A stretch of 64,000 bases of DNA from Calothrix sp. NIES-2100 (GTDB lineage: Bacteria > Cyanobacteriota > Cyanobacteriia > Cyanobacteriales > Nostocaceae). A program made the translations under genes and the position numbers. Location: positions 5,732,145 to 5,796,144 of the forward strand of contig NZ_AP018178.1 of NCBI RefSeq assembly GCF_002368195.1, written 5' to 3'. A model generated the notes under the pieces. That model did not search any database, was not told the origin of the DNA, and saw nothing but the letters and a program-made list of their open reading frames with translations. Positions 42,390 through 50,802 of this stretch are shown in pieces; within the stretch, counting starts at the first letter, position 1, and each line of letters starts with the position of its first letter.

Positions 42390-42956
42390 CTAACTTGATG
42401 CCGTATTAGCAGCTGGTGACGCTTTCACATTTGCTGGAGCGCCACCCATGCGAATCTCTGTTGTGAAAGAAGCCATGCTAAAGCCACCCTGATGTTTTAT
42501 AGTACTTACTCGCATCCGCAAATTAGGGCTAGCAAACCATAGCCGTTCCTCAGACAAAATATTTTCATATTCTGTTGTTAGGGTCAAAGCTTCATCACTG
42601 CCAATCTTATAGCGTCCAGCAACTGGAGCTTTTTGTGTATGACCCAGATCCCAAAGTAACTGCCCTTCATGGGGATTATCGTCATCAGGTACTGAAACTA
42701 ACACAGTAGTTCCACTATGTTTTTCTTTATCACCTGCTATAGCGCCGTTTCCAGTAACTCTGATACCACAAGCCGCAAGACTTGGGTTAATTGCATATGT
42801 TTGACATAGTTTGACGACATCTGGATGATCTGCTGTCAGCATTTCAATGGTGATATTTGACTTACCGTCTTCGGATTGCTTAAAAGCCAACTTATGGCTA
42901 GTACGATGGGAAAACCATTTACCAGCGCTCAACTCAAAAAACTCTTCTATATTCAT
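42390..42956 (-). CDS. cpcS: Phycobiliprotein chromophore lyase, CpcS/CpeS family
   Basis: 188 residues. The N-terminus MNIEEFFELSAGKWFSHRTSH is that of CpcS/CpeS-type lyases, which adopt a lipocalin-like barrel. LAACGIRV, VPDDDNPHEGQLLWD and EERLWFASPNLRMRVS are further family segments. The enzyme attaches phycocyanobilin (or phycoerythrobilin) to Cys-82/84-type positions of phycobiliprotein subunits. A short Ala/Pro-rich tail ends the protein. It is on the minus strand and separated from the TnpB gene by only 80 bases, so the TnpB element may have landed in its upstream region. The start ATG 42956 is certain from the motif. Which subunit it serves is not shown. Confidence 0.92.
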   Translation of the reverse strand: MNIEEFFELSAGKWFSHRTSHKLAFKQSEDGKSNITIEMLTADHPDVVKLCQTYAINPSLAACGIRVTGNGAIAGDKEKHSGTTVLVSVPDDDNPHEGQLLWDLGHTQKAPVAGRYKIGSDEALTLTTEYENILSEERLWFASPNLRMRVSTIKHQGGFSMASFTTEIRMGGAPANVKASPAANTASS

Positions 42957-43037
42957 GATTAAAACTCACCTGCATCAAAATGCTGAAAATCCCACTTATT
43001 ACACGGTAGCAGGAGGCGTTGCCGAAAGGAGTGTGAA

Positions 43038-44264
43038 CTACCCAACCTTGGCTTCGCCTGAAGGTTGGGCTTCTGTACTCAAGGGGGAGTGCCGCAGGTG
43101 AGACTTTCGTCCCATCTTTGGTCTTACCTCCCCTCCTACAGCAGAGACGGCTGAACCTTCCGCCTTTAGCATCCTGATTCCCTCTGCTCTAATGTTTATC
43201 GCAGCGTTCCCATCTCGGTCATGATGTGCGCCACAGTGGGGACAAGTCCACTCACGAACATCCAGTGGCATTTCACCAATTTGATAGAAGCAATTAGAAC
43301 AAAGCTTGGAACTGGGGAACCATCTGTCAATTTCCACCAACTTTGCACCTTTGCGTTCTAGCTTGTAGGCTAAGAAGTTGCTAAACGTTCCCCATCCACA
43401 ATCAGATATTGCTTTTGCTAATTTGTGATTACGAACCATGCCTTTGACATGAAGATTCTCTACTATGACAGCTTGGCTATCGCTGACCAACTTGTAACTA
43501 AGTTTATGTAGGAAATCTTGCCTTGAGTTACTAACCCGTTCGTACACTTTAGCGACAACTTTACGATATTTATTTCTTGAATTACTCCCTTTTATTTTAC
43601 GTGCTAATTTTTTTTGTTTCCGTTTCAGGTTTCGCTCATGTTTGGCGATGTGCTTAGGATTGTCGTATTTAGAAACTTTCTCGCCGTCAGTAACAACAGC
43701 AAAGTGTTTCAAGCCTAAGTCAACGCCATAAATCTTGCCCTCCGTAATTGTGGGGGCATCTCCGTCCATTTCAGTCAGGATAGATGCAAAATACTTTCCT
43801 GATGGGGCTTTACTGACGGTTACAGTCTTGATTTTCTCCTCAATTGGTCGATGTATTTTGGCTTTGACTATCCCAATATTTCCTGGGAGTTTAACATTGC
43901 CATCTACAATTTTGACGTTTTGAGGATACCGGATCGACTGTTTACCGTGTTTAGATTTGAATCTAGGAAACCCTGCCCGCTTATCAAAAAAGTTCTTGTA
44001 TGCAGTAGTCAGATTGAGTGTTGTAGCTTGTAAAACTTGGCTATAACAATCAGCTAACCATTCTGTATCTTTCTCTTTTTTGAGCTTAGGTAATAGTGCA
44101 TTGAGTGCCGACTGTCCTAATCCTTTACCCGTTTCTTTGTAAGTGTCAATTGACTTATTTAGAGCGTAATTCCACCACCAACGCGCACATCCAAATGCTT
44201 GCGCCAATAGTTTTTCTTGCTCTTTTGATGGGTATAAACAAACCTGAACAGCTTTATGTAGCAC
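43038..44264 (-). CDS. tnpB: TnpB, RNA-guided nuclease of an IS200/IS605-family element
   Basis: 408 residues, intact. The RuvC catalytic residues are D182 (YGVDLGLKHF), E269 (IVENLHVKG) and D351 (HDRDGNAAINI). The D-to-E spacing (87) equals that of ISDra2 TnpB. A zinc finger is present (C322/C325 and C341/C344, in LCSNC and CPHC). TnpB is an omega-RNA-guided DNA nuclease that helps the transposon persist. There is no TnpA transposase here, so this copy moves only if helped in trans. The last codons overlap a strong hairpin (43041-43069), the usual place of the omega-RNA and right end. Confidence 0.95.
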   Translation of the reverse strand: MLHKAVQVCLYPSKEQEKLLAQAFGCARWWWNYALNKSIDTYKETGKGLGQSALNALLPKLKKEKDTEWLADCYSQVLQATTLNLTTAYKNFFDKRAGFPRFKSKHGKQSIRYPQNVKIVDGNVKLPGNIGIVKAKIHRPIEEKIKTVTVSKAPSGKYFASILTEMDGDAPTITEGKIYGVDLGLKHFAVVTDGEKVSKYDNPKHIAKHERNLKRKQKKLARKIKGSNSRNKYRKVVAKVYERVSNSRQDFLHKLSYKLVSDSQAVIVENLHVKGMVRNHKLAKAISDCGWGTFSNFLAYKLERKGAKLVEIDRWFPSSKLCSNCFYQIGEMPLDVREWTCPHCGAHHDRDGNAAINIRAEGIRMLKAEGSAVSAVGGEVRPKMGRKSHLRHSPLSTEAQPSGEAKVG

Positions 44265-44340
44265 TCAATATCACTTCCTTGATTTATATATCTTACTACT
44301 ATATAAAGTTACCAGTAAAGAAAAACCGGAAAATATTTGG
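43038..44340 (-). mobile_element. IS1341-type (TnpB-only) insertion element
   Basis: The tnpB gene plus its flanks. The right-end hairpin is at 43041-43069 (CCCAACCTT/AAGGTTGGG with a GGCTTCGCC inner stem). The left end is not defined; the tnpB 5' leader is A/T-rich to about 44340. Neither a tnpA gene nor a target duplication is expected for this class, and none is seen. Boundaries are approximate. Confidence 0.7.
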
Positions 44341-44568
44341 CTACTCCTCATACATCTTTTTCCTTACCAACCTACGGTTGATGATGGTCAAAGATGCAAT
44401 CGTCGCATCCCTCTCCCTATCCCCACCCTGCACTTTCGGGGTGGGGACTTCCGCGTTACGTTAAATGTTAGGGGGAGGGGGACAAGGGGGACAAGGGAGA
44501 TAAATGCCCAATGCCCAATGCCCCATGCCCTTGTCCCGCCACAAGCCCAATGCCCAATGCCCATTAGA
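44265..44568. repeat. Intergenic repeats
   Basis: 44400-44465 contains CTCCCTATCCCCACCC, CGGGGTGGGGACTTCC and GTTAGGGGGAGGGGG units. 44466-44570 has GGGACAAGG and GCCCAATGCCC tandem units. No gene is seen. Confidence 0.7.
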
Positions 44569-45246
44569 CTATTGACTATTTATTGCTTCCAGCCGCTCAA
44601 GAGAAATTCTCGCTGCTTCAGCGACGTGGGAATGGCTATCTTTTTCTAGGTATTTCAAGGCTGAGACACTCTTGGGAGTGGGAAGATTACCTAAAGCTTC
44701 TGCAAGACGCTGGCGCACTAACCAATCATCTGATTGGGCGAAGCGGAGGATTAGATCTACAGACTCAATGTCTTTAATTTCTCCTAATGCCGCGATCGCA
44801 GCTTGTTGTATGACAATTTCTTCACTATCGAGCGCTTGCACAAGAATCGCATGGGCACGCGGATCTTTAATATTGCCCAAGGCAACTGCTACACTAAAGC
44901 GTACTAGCCAATCAGTATCTTCATAAAAAGTTCTTGCTAGTATCTCAAAAGCTCTGGCATCACCTAAATATCCTAAAGCGCCAGCGGCATCGGCTCTTAT
45001 ACCATAATCTGGGTCATTTTCGAGAATTTTTACTAAAAGCGGATAACTTTCTGGCGTTGGTTTAACTCCCAAAGCAAAAATTGCCATCGATCGCAGTTGC
45101 AGAGAGTCGTCATTCAATACCTTTTTAATTAAAGGTAGAGCATCTTCAGACGCAACATGGCGCAGATTAGCCAGAGCTACCATGCGATCGCGCAAATTGG
45201 GACTTTCTAATTGAGCAGAAATTTCTTCTAAGCTTAAAGCAGTCAT
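44569..45246 (-). CDS. HEAT-repeat protein (PBS-lyase-HEAT, NblB-like)
   Basis: 225 residues from ATG 45246; the frame is open to 45504 but the extra codons translate a GCCCAAT tandem repeat. The protein is built of six or so ~31-residue HEAT units such as ALPLIKKVLNDDSLQLRSMAIFALG and DWLVRFSVAVALGNIKDPRA. The family includes phycobilin lyases (CpcE/F) and the phycobilisome degradation factor NblB; the length and repeat pattern are closest to NblB-like proteins. It could bind phycobiliproteins or bilin, or just be a scaffold. A phycobilin lyase gene and a bilin-type kinase lie within 5 kb, but they are not linked in an operon. Confidence 0.82.
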   Translation of the reverse strand: MTALSLEEISAQLESPNLRDRMVALANLRHVASEDALPLIKKVLNDDSLQLRSMAIFALGVKPTPESYPLLVKILENDPDYGIRADAAGALGYLGDARAFEILARTFYEDTDWLVRFSVAVALGNIKDPRAHAILVQALDSEEIVIQQAAIAALGEIKDIESVDLILRFAQSDDWLVRQRLAEALGNLPTPKSVSALKYLEKDSHSHVAEAARISLERLEAINSQ

Positions 45247-45340
45247 TATGATTAAAGCACTTTCTTTACTTATCTTTACTTTACAAAAGTACTCCCAAAA
45301 AAGGACACCTTTTCCTTGGGCGGTTAACCAGACATGAATT

Positions 45341-45545
45341 GGTAGGGAATGGGGAATGGGGAATGGGGAATGGGGAATGGGGAATGGGGAATGGGGAATG
45401 GGGCATTGGGAATGGGGCATGGGGCATTGGGCATTGGGCATTGGGCATTGAGCATGGGGCATTGGGCATTGGGCATTGGGCATTGGGAAAAAAACTGCCC
45501 ACACTCCCCCTTGTCCCCCTTGTCCCCCTGCCCCCCTCCCCCCAG
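45341..45545. repeat. Long heptameric tandem repeat block
   Basis: GGGGAAT units (about ten), then GGGCATT units, then CCCCTTGTCC units. It spans most of the space between the HEAT gene and the next plus-strand gene and produces artificial reading frames on both strands. This is the longest such block in the window. Confidence 0.95.
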
Positions 45546-45642
45546 ACTACTACCTACTTCACCGCCAAGGTCTTACTTGTTGCCGATGACAAGCGGAACT
45601 GAAAATTGATGCAATAAATACTAGTTTTGACCAGCAGTACCC

Positions 45643-46782
45643 ATGACAAACCGCGTTTTGATTCTTGGAGGTAGGGGGCGGATTGGTAGCAGTGTTGCTC
45701 AGGATCTAGCCACCCACACTCAGGCAGAAATTACGATTACTGGACGTTATCCAGTGGCTGAAGGAAACGAAGATGCCAAGTGGCTCAGTAGCAAAAATAA
45801 CTGGACTTTAGGAACAGGGGTGCAGTTTTTAGTGTTGGACTTGGTGGAAGTTGACAAACTGCGGCAGGCGATCGCAAACTCGGATTTAGTCATTCACTGT
45901 GCTGGTCCTTTTCACTACCGAGATACTCAGGTTCTGGAAATTTGCATTGAACTAGGTGTTAATTATCTAGATGTCAGTGACCACCGTTCCTATACTAGTA
46001 AGGCTTTAAGTTATAACGAACAAGCTGCTGCTGCTAATGTCACGGCAATTATTAATACGGGAATTTTCCCCGGTATTTCTAATAGTATGGTACGGCAATG
46101 TGTCGAGCAATTCGATCAAGCCGAAAAAATTCATTTGAGTTATTTAGTCTCCGGTTCTGGTGGCGCTGGTGTCACAGTTATGCGGACAACTTTTTTGGGG
46201 TTGCAGTATCCTTTTGAGGCTTGGATAGATGGCAATTGGCAATTAGTTAAACCATACAGCGAGAGGGAAGATATTAGTTTTGCATCACCCTATGGAAATA
46301 CTGGAGTTTACTGGTTTGATATGCCAGAAACTTTCACCATGCCCCATTCTTTTCCATCTGTGAAGACTGTAATTACCAAATTTGGTTCAGTCCCCGATTT
46401 TTATAATCATTTGACTTGGATAGCAGCCCATATTTTCCCGAAATGGTTAATGCAGCGTCGCAGTATGATTGAATTTTTGTCTTATGTCAGTCATTTTATG
46501 ACGGATGTGACTAATGCTTATACAGGAATTGGGGTAGCAGTGCGTGCAGAAGTCACAGGACAAAAAGATGGGAAAACAGCCGTTTATTGTGCAAATTTAG
46601 TTTATGAAAATACCGCTCTAGCTTCTGGTTGTGGGACAGGTAGTATTGCCCAATTATTACTTGAAGGTAAATTAAAAAAACCTGGAGTTTATCCTGTAGA
46701 AGAGGCACTACCTACAGATTTGTTTGTGGAAACAATGAACAGCCGAGGAATTAAAATTAATAGTAATTGGGTGAAAAGTTAG
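45643..46782 (+). CDS. Saccharopine-dehydrogenase-like NAD(P)-binding protein
   Basis: 379 residues. It opens with VLILGGRGRIGSSVAQDLA, a Rossmann nucleotide-binding fold of the saccharopine dehydrogenase N-terminal type, and continues with DLVIHCAGPFHYRDTQVLEICIE and YLDVSDH as in that family. Plant and cyanobacterial members are often of unknown function, and lipid- or carotenoid-linked roles have been suggested for a few. The gene after it on the same strand, 280 bases on, is a cytochrome P450, which might point to an oxidoreductase pathway. The substrate is unknown. Start ATG 45643 is well supported by the motif position. Confidence 0.85.
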   Translation: MTNRVLILGGRGRIGSSVAQDLATHTQAEITITGRYPVAEGNEDAKWLSSKNNWTLGTGVQFLVLDLVEVDKLRQAIANSDLVIHCAGPFHYRDTQVLEICIELGVNYLDVSDHRSYTSKALSYNEQAAAANVTAIINTGIFPGISNSMVRQCVEQFDQAEKIHLSYLVSGSGGAGVTVMRTTFLGLQYPFEAWIDGNWQLVKPYSEREDISFASPYGNTGVYWFDMPETFTMPHSFPSVKTVITKFGSVPDFYNHLTWIAAHIFPKWLMQRRSMIEFLSYVSHFMTDVTNAYTGIGVAVRAEVTGQKDGKTAVYCANLVYENTALASGCGTGSIAQLLLEGKLKKPGVYPVEEALPTDLFVETMNSRGIKINSNWVKS

Positions 46783-47065
46783 TTGTCAGTTGTCAATGGC
46801 AGATAATTGCGATCGCTCTCCAAATGGTATCCATAGAGAAAGCGATCGCTGATTAGATTGATTATTAAGCAACCCGCTCAATTGGCGATTATTTTTTTAC
46901 AAATTTTTGCGTGTAACTACTTCTGTGTTAGCTGAGGCTAAATTTGATTGTTAAAAAAGTGTCAAAACCCATCTACAAACAACCGACAAATGACTATTGA
47001 CTATAGACTATTGACTATGGACTATTAAATATTGACCCACGAAGCGCAATAAATCTTTCTTTGTG

Positions 47066-48517
47066 ATGAAGAATTTCCTTGTTAAAGAAATTAGTCTTCA
47101 AAAAGACAGATTAGCATGGAAGATTTCTGCAATGGGACAAGATATTTTTGAGTTACCAGCGCCGCCAATTAACTCAATTGTTGGGCATTTAGTTGATCTC
47201 GGAGAAGATCCATTAGGCTTTCTCTCCCGTTGTCGTGATTATGGTGATATTGTTCCGTTACGCTTAGGATTAACACCCGCTTGTTTGCTAACTAATCCTG
47301 AATATATTGAAGAAGTACTAAAAAATCGCGAGACTTTTATTAAAAGCCGTGGCTTTCGGGTATTAAAAACTTTACTGGGTGAAGGGTTGTTAACCGCAGA
47401 AGGAGAATCTTGGTTTTGGCAACGTCGCCTAGCTCAACCTGTGTTTCACCAAAAGCGGATTAATGAATACGGCCAAATAATGGTAGAGTATAGCAACCGT
47501 ATGTTGCAAGCTTGGCATGATGGCGAAATCCATGATATTCATGCAGATATGATGCAGCTGACTTTGGCGATTGTCATGAAGTGCATTTTTAGCGCCGATG
47601 TTGATGCAGGTGAAGCCAAAGTGGTTGCTAATGCCTTAGATGTGGCAATGCACTGGTTTGAAAGTAAGCGCAGGCAAAATTTTTTAGTGTGGGAATGGTT
47701 TCCTAGACCGGAAAACATTCGCTATACTCATGCTGTGGCGGAAATGGATGCAGCTATCTACAAACTAATTAGCGATCGCCGTCAGAGTAGCGAAAAAACC
47801 AACGATTTACTCTCGATGTTGATGGAAGCGCGGGACGAAGAAACTCAGCAACAAATGGACGATAAGCTGCTACGAGATGAAGTAGCAACTTTAATGCTAG
47901 CAGGTCACGAAACCACCGCTAATACTTTATCGTGGACATGGATGCTGTTATCGCAACATCCAGAAGTGCAAGAGAAACTCTCTGCTGAGTTAAACCAAGT
48001 TTTACAAGGAAAGTTGCCCACAATTCAAGACCTGTCTCGCTTACCATACACCCAGCAAGTGATTAAAGAGTCGATGCGATTGTATCCTCCAGTATCGCTG
48101 ATAGGGAGAGAAGCCACACAAGATACCACAATTGGCGATTACGAAATCTCCCAAGGTACGACGATTATGATTAGTCAGTGGGTAATGCATCGCCATCCGA
48201 AATATTTCCCCAATCCCGAAGCCTTCCAACCAGAACGCTGGACAGAAGAGTTTGAGAAGCAACTACCCAGAGGCGTATATTTTCCTTTTGGTGATGGCCC
48301 GCGTATTTGTATTGGTAAAGGCTTTGCGCAAATGGAAGCAGCTTTATTATTAGCTACCATCGCCCAACGCTTTCAAATCGAATTAGTACCAGGGTTCCCG
48401 ATTGTACCCCAACCCTCAATTACACTGCGCCCAGAATATGGTATTAAAGTCCAGATTAAGGAGATTGCAAATCAAGCTTCTGTACCTGAACAAAAGCAAG
48501 TACCTGTGACTCGATAA
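47066..48517 (+). CDS. Cytochrome P450
   Basis: About 483 residues from ATG 47066; a GTG at 47063 is in frame. The haem-binding loop is FPFGDGPRICIGKGF (Cys ligand in RICIG), the I-helix motif is LAGHETTANT, and ESMRLYPP is the ExxR region. This makes it a soluble class P450. Cyanobacterial P450s need separate ferredoxin and reductase partners, and none is encoded here. The neighbour upstream is a saccharopine-dehydrogenase-like protein. Possible substrates include fatty acids and terpenes; nothing in the sequence decides. It could equally start at the internal Met near residue 25, after a short hydrophilic leader. Confidence 0.92.
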   Translation: MKNFLVKEISLQKDRLAWKISAMGQDIFELPAPPINSIVGHLVDLGEDPLGFLSRCRDYGDIVPLRLGLTPACLLTNPEYIEEVLKNRETFIKSRGFRVLKTLLGEGLLTAEGESWFWQRRLAQPVFHQKRINEYGQIMVEYSNRMLQAWHDGEIHDIHADMMQLTLAIVMKCIFSADVDAGEAKVVANALDVAMHWFESKRRQNFLVWEWFPRPENIRYTHAVAEMDAAIYKLISDRRQSSEKTNDLLSMLMEARDEETQQQMDDKLLRDEVATLMLAGHETTANTLSWTWMLLSQHPEVQEKLSAELNQVLQGKLPTIQDLSRLPYTQQVIKESMRLYPPVSLIGREATQDTTIGDYEISQGTTIMISQWVMHRHPKYFPNPEAFQPERWTEEFEKQLPRGVYFPFGDGPRICIGKGFAQMEAALLLATIAQRFQIELVPGFPIVPQPSITLRPEYGIKVQIKEIANQASVPEQKQVPVTR

Positions 48518-48738
48518 ACTCCAGTATTGGGAAACTTGCATATTGGAAAAACCTAATTTTTCCTTACTCCTCCCTGTCCTCCCAAGAGAGGGAGGTTGGG
48601 TGGGTAAGGTTTGTCAAATTCACTTAATAATAAATGCTGGCTGATTAAGCTATAAAACTTATCAGGAATTCGGGATTAAGCACTAGATTTCTAGTGTGTA
48701 ATAGTGTGGAATTCCTGCAACGTGTAGAGGCGAAACCG

Positions 48739-49059
48739 ATGGCTTGGATTTACCTGGTGATTGCTGGTTTACTTGAGATGGGATGGGCAATTGGTTTGAA
48801 GTATACACAAGGATTTACCCAGCTTGCTCCTAGCATCGCTACTGTTACTTGTATGGTAGTGAGTTTCGCTTTCTTGTCAATAGCACTCCGCACACTACCA
48901 GTAGGTACAGCTTATGCTGTCTGGACTGGAATAGGAGCAGCCGGTACTGCTTTTTTGGGTGTAATTCTGTTTGGAGAACCTGCTGAGATCAGGCGCTTTT
49001 TCTGCATAGGCTTAATTATTGCAGGCGTGTTGGGACTCAGGCTGGTCTCCTCACATTAG
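48739..49059 (+). CDS. sugE: SMR-family efflux protein SugE/Gdx
   Basis: 106 residues from ATG 48739; the frame is open to 48694 but residues before MAWIYLV are not membrane-like. Four transmembrane helices are present with WIYLVIAGLLEMGWAIGLKY (the conserved Glu of SMR proteins) and AVWTGIGAAGTAFLGVILFGE, the SugE/Gdx version of the family. The E. coli homologue is a guanidinium exporter. I searched the leader for a guanidine riboswitch and saw no convincing match, only a CACTAG/CTAGTG hairpin near 48681-48696. It is a stand-alone gene. Guanidinium transport is inferred from the family. Confidence 0.88.
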   Translation: MAWIYLVIAGLLEMGWAIGLKYTQGFTQLAPSIATVTCMVVSFAFLSIALRTLPVGTAYAVWTGIGAAGTAFLGVILFGEPAEIRRFFCIGLIIAGVLGLRLVSSH

Positions 49060-49117
49060 CTTCAGCATCATCTGTGATCTTGAGGTTTTAAGTAAGTAAA
49101 ATGGCTTTTCACCTACT

Positions 49118-49435
49118 AAGGGACTTCCAAATAAAAAAATATTCCAATCATTAACCTACCAAACCCGCAACTCGTAGGGGCGGGGTTACCCCCATTGGTG
49201 TCAACTTAAGTTAAAAGGCTTATCCCACAGGCATTTTACCCCACCCCTCAATCCCCTCCCCGTAAACGGGGAGGGGAAGTTTTGCGTTAGCAAAGCTGGG
49301 GTGGGGTGACGCGGATCGTGATGGTAGGTGAGATAATTCGGTCATCACGTCTTGGCAAGGGTTTCACGTTAAGTTGACACGTATGGGTTACCCCGCCCCT
49401 ACAATTTGGCATAATTTATTTTTTGGAGTTCCCTA
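49118..49435. mobile_element. Nested insertion: MITE A containing a palindrome containing MITE B
   Basis: The outer ends, TAAGGGACTTCCAAATAAAA and (reverse complement of the right end) TAGGGAACTCCAAAAAATAA, are those of family A. Inside is a GTAGGGGCGGGG...CCCCGCCCCTAC palindrome (49174-49401), which is itself split by the family B element at 49193-49385. This nesting gives the order of insertion: palindrome first within A, B last. Confidence 0.75.
49184..49394. mobile_element. Palindrome-targeting MITE (family B), copy 3
   Basis: The element proper is 49193-49385 (193 bp), with ends CATTGGTGTCAACTTAA and (reverse complement of the right end) CATACGTGTCAACTTAA. It is flanked by perfect 9-bp repeats GGTTACCCC at 49184-49192 and 49386-49394. 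Removing it restores a palindrome with arms GTAGGGGCGGGG and CCCCGCCCCTAC around TTA. The interior contains a CCCCTCCCCGTAAACGGGGA inner palindrome. Confidence 0.85.
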
Positions 49436-49548
49436 AAATTAGCTTTATGTATTTTTTGATTGAAGAATCGCCCTCACCAGTCGCCAAAATGTAAAGTTTT
49501 GACTAAGTGCGATCGCTCTATTCGCAAAATTTTGCCCTGAATAAATTT

Positions 49549-49606
49549 GTAGTGGGAGCATCTTGCTCCCTAATGTACAGTCAGCCCTCTAGAGAGCCAG
49601 CACTAC
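49549..49606. repeat. GTAGTGGGAGC...CACTAC palindromic repeat
   Basis: GTAGTGGGAGCATCTTGCTC followed by an inner hairpin (CCCTCTAGAGAG) and GCCAGCACTAC. It resembles the GTAGTGCGAG...CTCGCACTAC unit at 337-392. The rest of the 49436-49882 gap is A/T-rich with HIP1 sites and no gene. Confidence 0.55.
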
Positions 49607-49882
49607 AAAAAAATAAATTTACACATTTGAGATGCTCCCAATATCCTCAACCGAGCAGCCGATCGCCCCTGATTTGCGTTCTTTGCGATCGCAAAACTCA
49701 ATAATCTTCATCTAAAACTACTACCAAATCTTAGCAAAGTGCGATCGCCTGTCCTAGGCGAAGAGATTTAAGCAGCGATGGGGAAATTGCTAAGTACGAT
49801 TTGATCGCATTCCCAAAAAGTAAAATTTGGCAGCCAAGGCTGTATCCTCAAAGAGGGGTATTCTGCATTTATAAACTGCTTT

Positions 49883-50776
49883 ATGTCTGCTGGACAAAAA
49901 CTGCGTCAGTTATTGGCGCGTCCTGAAATTATTGTGATTCCTGGGGTTTATGACTGTCTAGGTGCTAAACTAGCCGAACAGTCAGGTTTTGAAGTAGTAG
50001 CCACCAGTGGTTTTGGGATTGCTGCTTCTACCTTGGGTGTACCAGACTACGGTTTGATCACGGCTTCAGAAATGCTCTACAGTGTAGGGCGAATTGCTCA
50101 ATCCATAAGTGTGCCTTTGATTGCTGATTTAGATACTGGCTATGGTAATGCCTTGAATGTGATGCGCACTGTCAAGGATGCTGTACAGTTGGGTTTGGCT
50201 GGGATGCTGCTAGAGGATCAGGAATGGCCGAAAAAGTGCGGACACTTTGAAGGTAAGCGAGTCATCCCCCTAGCAGAACACGCCGGCAAAATCCGCGCCG
50301 CCGTAGAAGCCAGAGGTGATAGTGGTTTAGTAATTATTGCCCGTACCGATGCGCGCGCGCCACTGGGTTTAGAAGAAGCGATCGCCCGTGGTCGAGCTTA
50401 CATAGCAGCAGGTGCAGATATACTGTTTGTAGAAGCGCCCCAGTCTGTGGAGGAATTAAAAGCGATCGCCGCTGCTTTCCCAAATGTGCCACTAGTAGCT
50501 AATATCGTTGAAGGTGGTAAAACTCCACAGATTTCTGCTGCTGAACTACAGCAATTAGGTTTCAAAATAGCATTTTTCCCTGTTACTGCTTTGTTGGCTG
50601 TCACCAAGGTAATGACTGCTTGCTTTGCTCACCTCAAAGCCCAGGGAAGCACCGCGAATTATTCAGAATTAGTTGACTTTCACGATTTTCAAGCACTGAT
50701 TGGTGTCCCTCAATATCTGCAAATTGAAAAGAAGTTTGCAGCGGAAAATTACACACCAATTTCTGACAAAATTTAG
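49883..50776 (+). CDS. Isocitrate lyase/PEP mutase superfamily protein
   Basis: 297 residues. GVYDCLGAKLAEQSGFEVVATSG, DLDTGYGNA (Mg-binding Asp) and KKCGHFEGK (the catalytic loop KKCGH of PEP mutase/isocitrate lyase) place it in the 2-methylisocitrate lyase/carboxyphosphonoenolpyruvate phosphonomutase group. This group has several different reactions (C-C or P-C bond cleavage or formation), so the exact substrate is open. A glutathione peroxidase gene begins 26 bases after the stop codon on the same strand, so the two are likely one operon. Start ATG 49883 matches the family N-terminus. Confidence 0.9.
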   Translation: MSAGQKLRQLLARPEIIVIPGVYDCLGAKLAEQSGFEVVATSGFGIAASTLGVPDYGLITASEMLYSVGRIAQSISVPLIADLDTGYGNALNVMRTVKDAVQLGLAGMLLEDQEWPKKCGHFEGKRVIPLAEHAGKIRAAVEARGDSGLVIIARTDARAPLGLEEAIARGRAYIAAGADILFVEAPQSVEELKAIAAAFPNVPLVANIVEGGKTPQISAAELQQLGFKIAFFPVTALLAVTKVMTACFAHLKAQGSTANYSELVDFHDFQALIGVPQYLQIEKKFAAENYTPISDKI

Positions 50777-50802
50777 ACAGAATTCAAAAGAAAAAATTTA
50801 AC

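Noticed and set aside
44105..44464. Plus-strand open frame antisense to tnpB
   Set aside because: Most of its length is antisense to the strongly supported tnpB gene.
45339..45609. Plus-strand open frames of 86-87 codons
   Set aside because: They translate the GGGGAAT and GGGCATT tandem repeat and nothing else.
48518..48738. Guanidine riboswitch upstream of sugE
   Set aside because: I looked for the ykkC and mini-ykkC motifs and found no ACGR hairpins or conserved core, only a short CACTAG hairpin.
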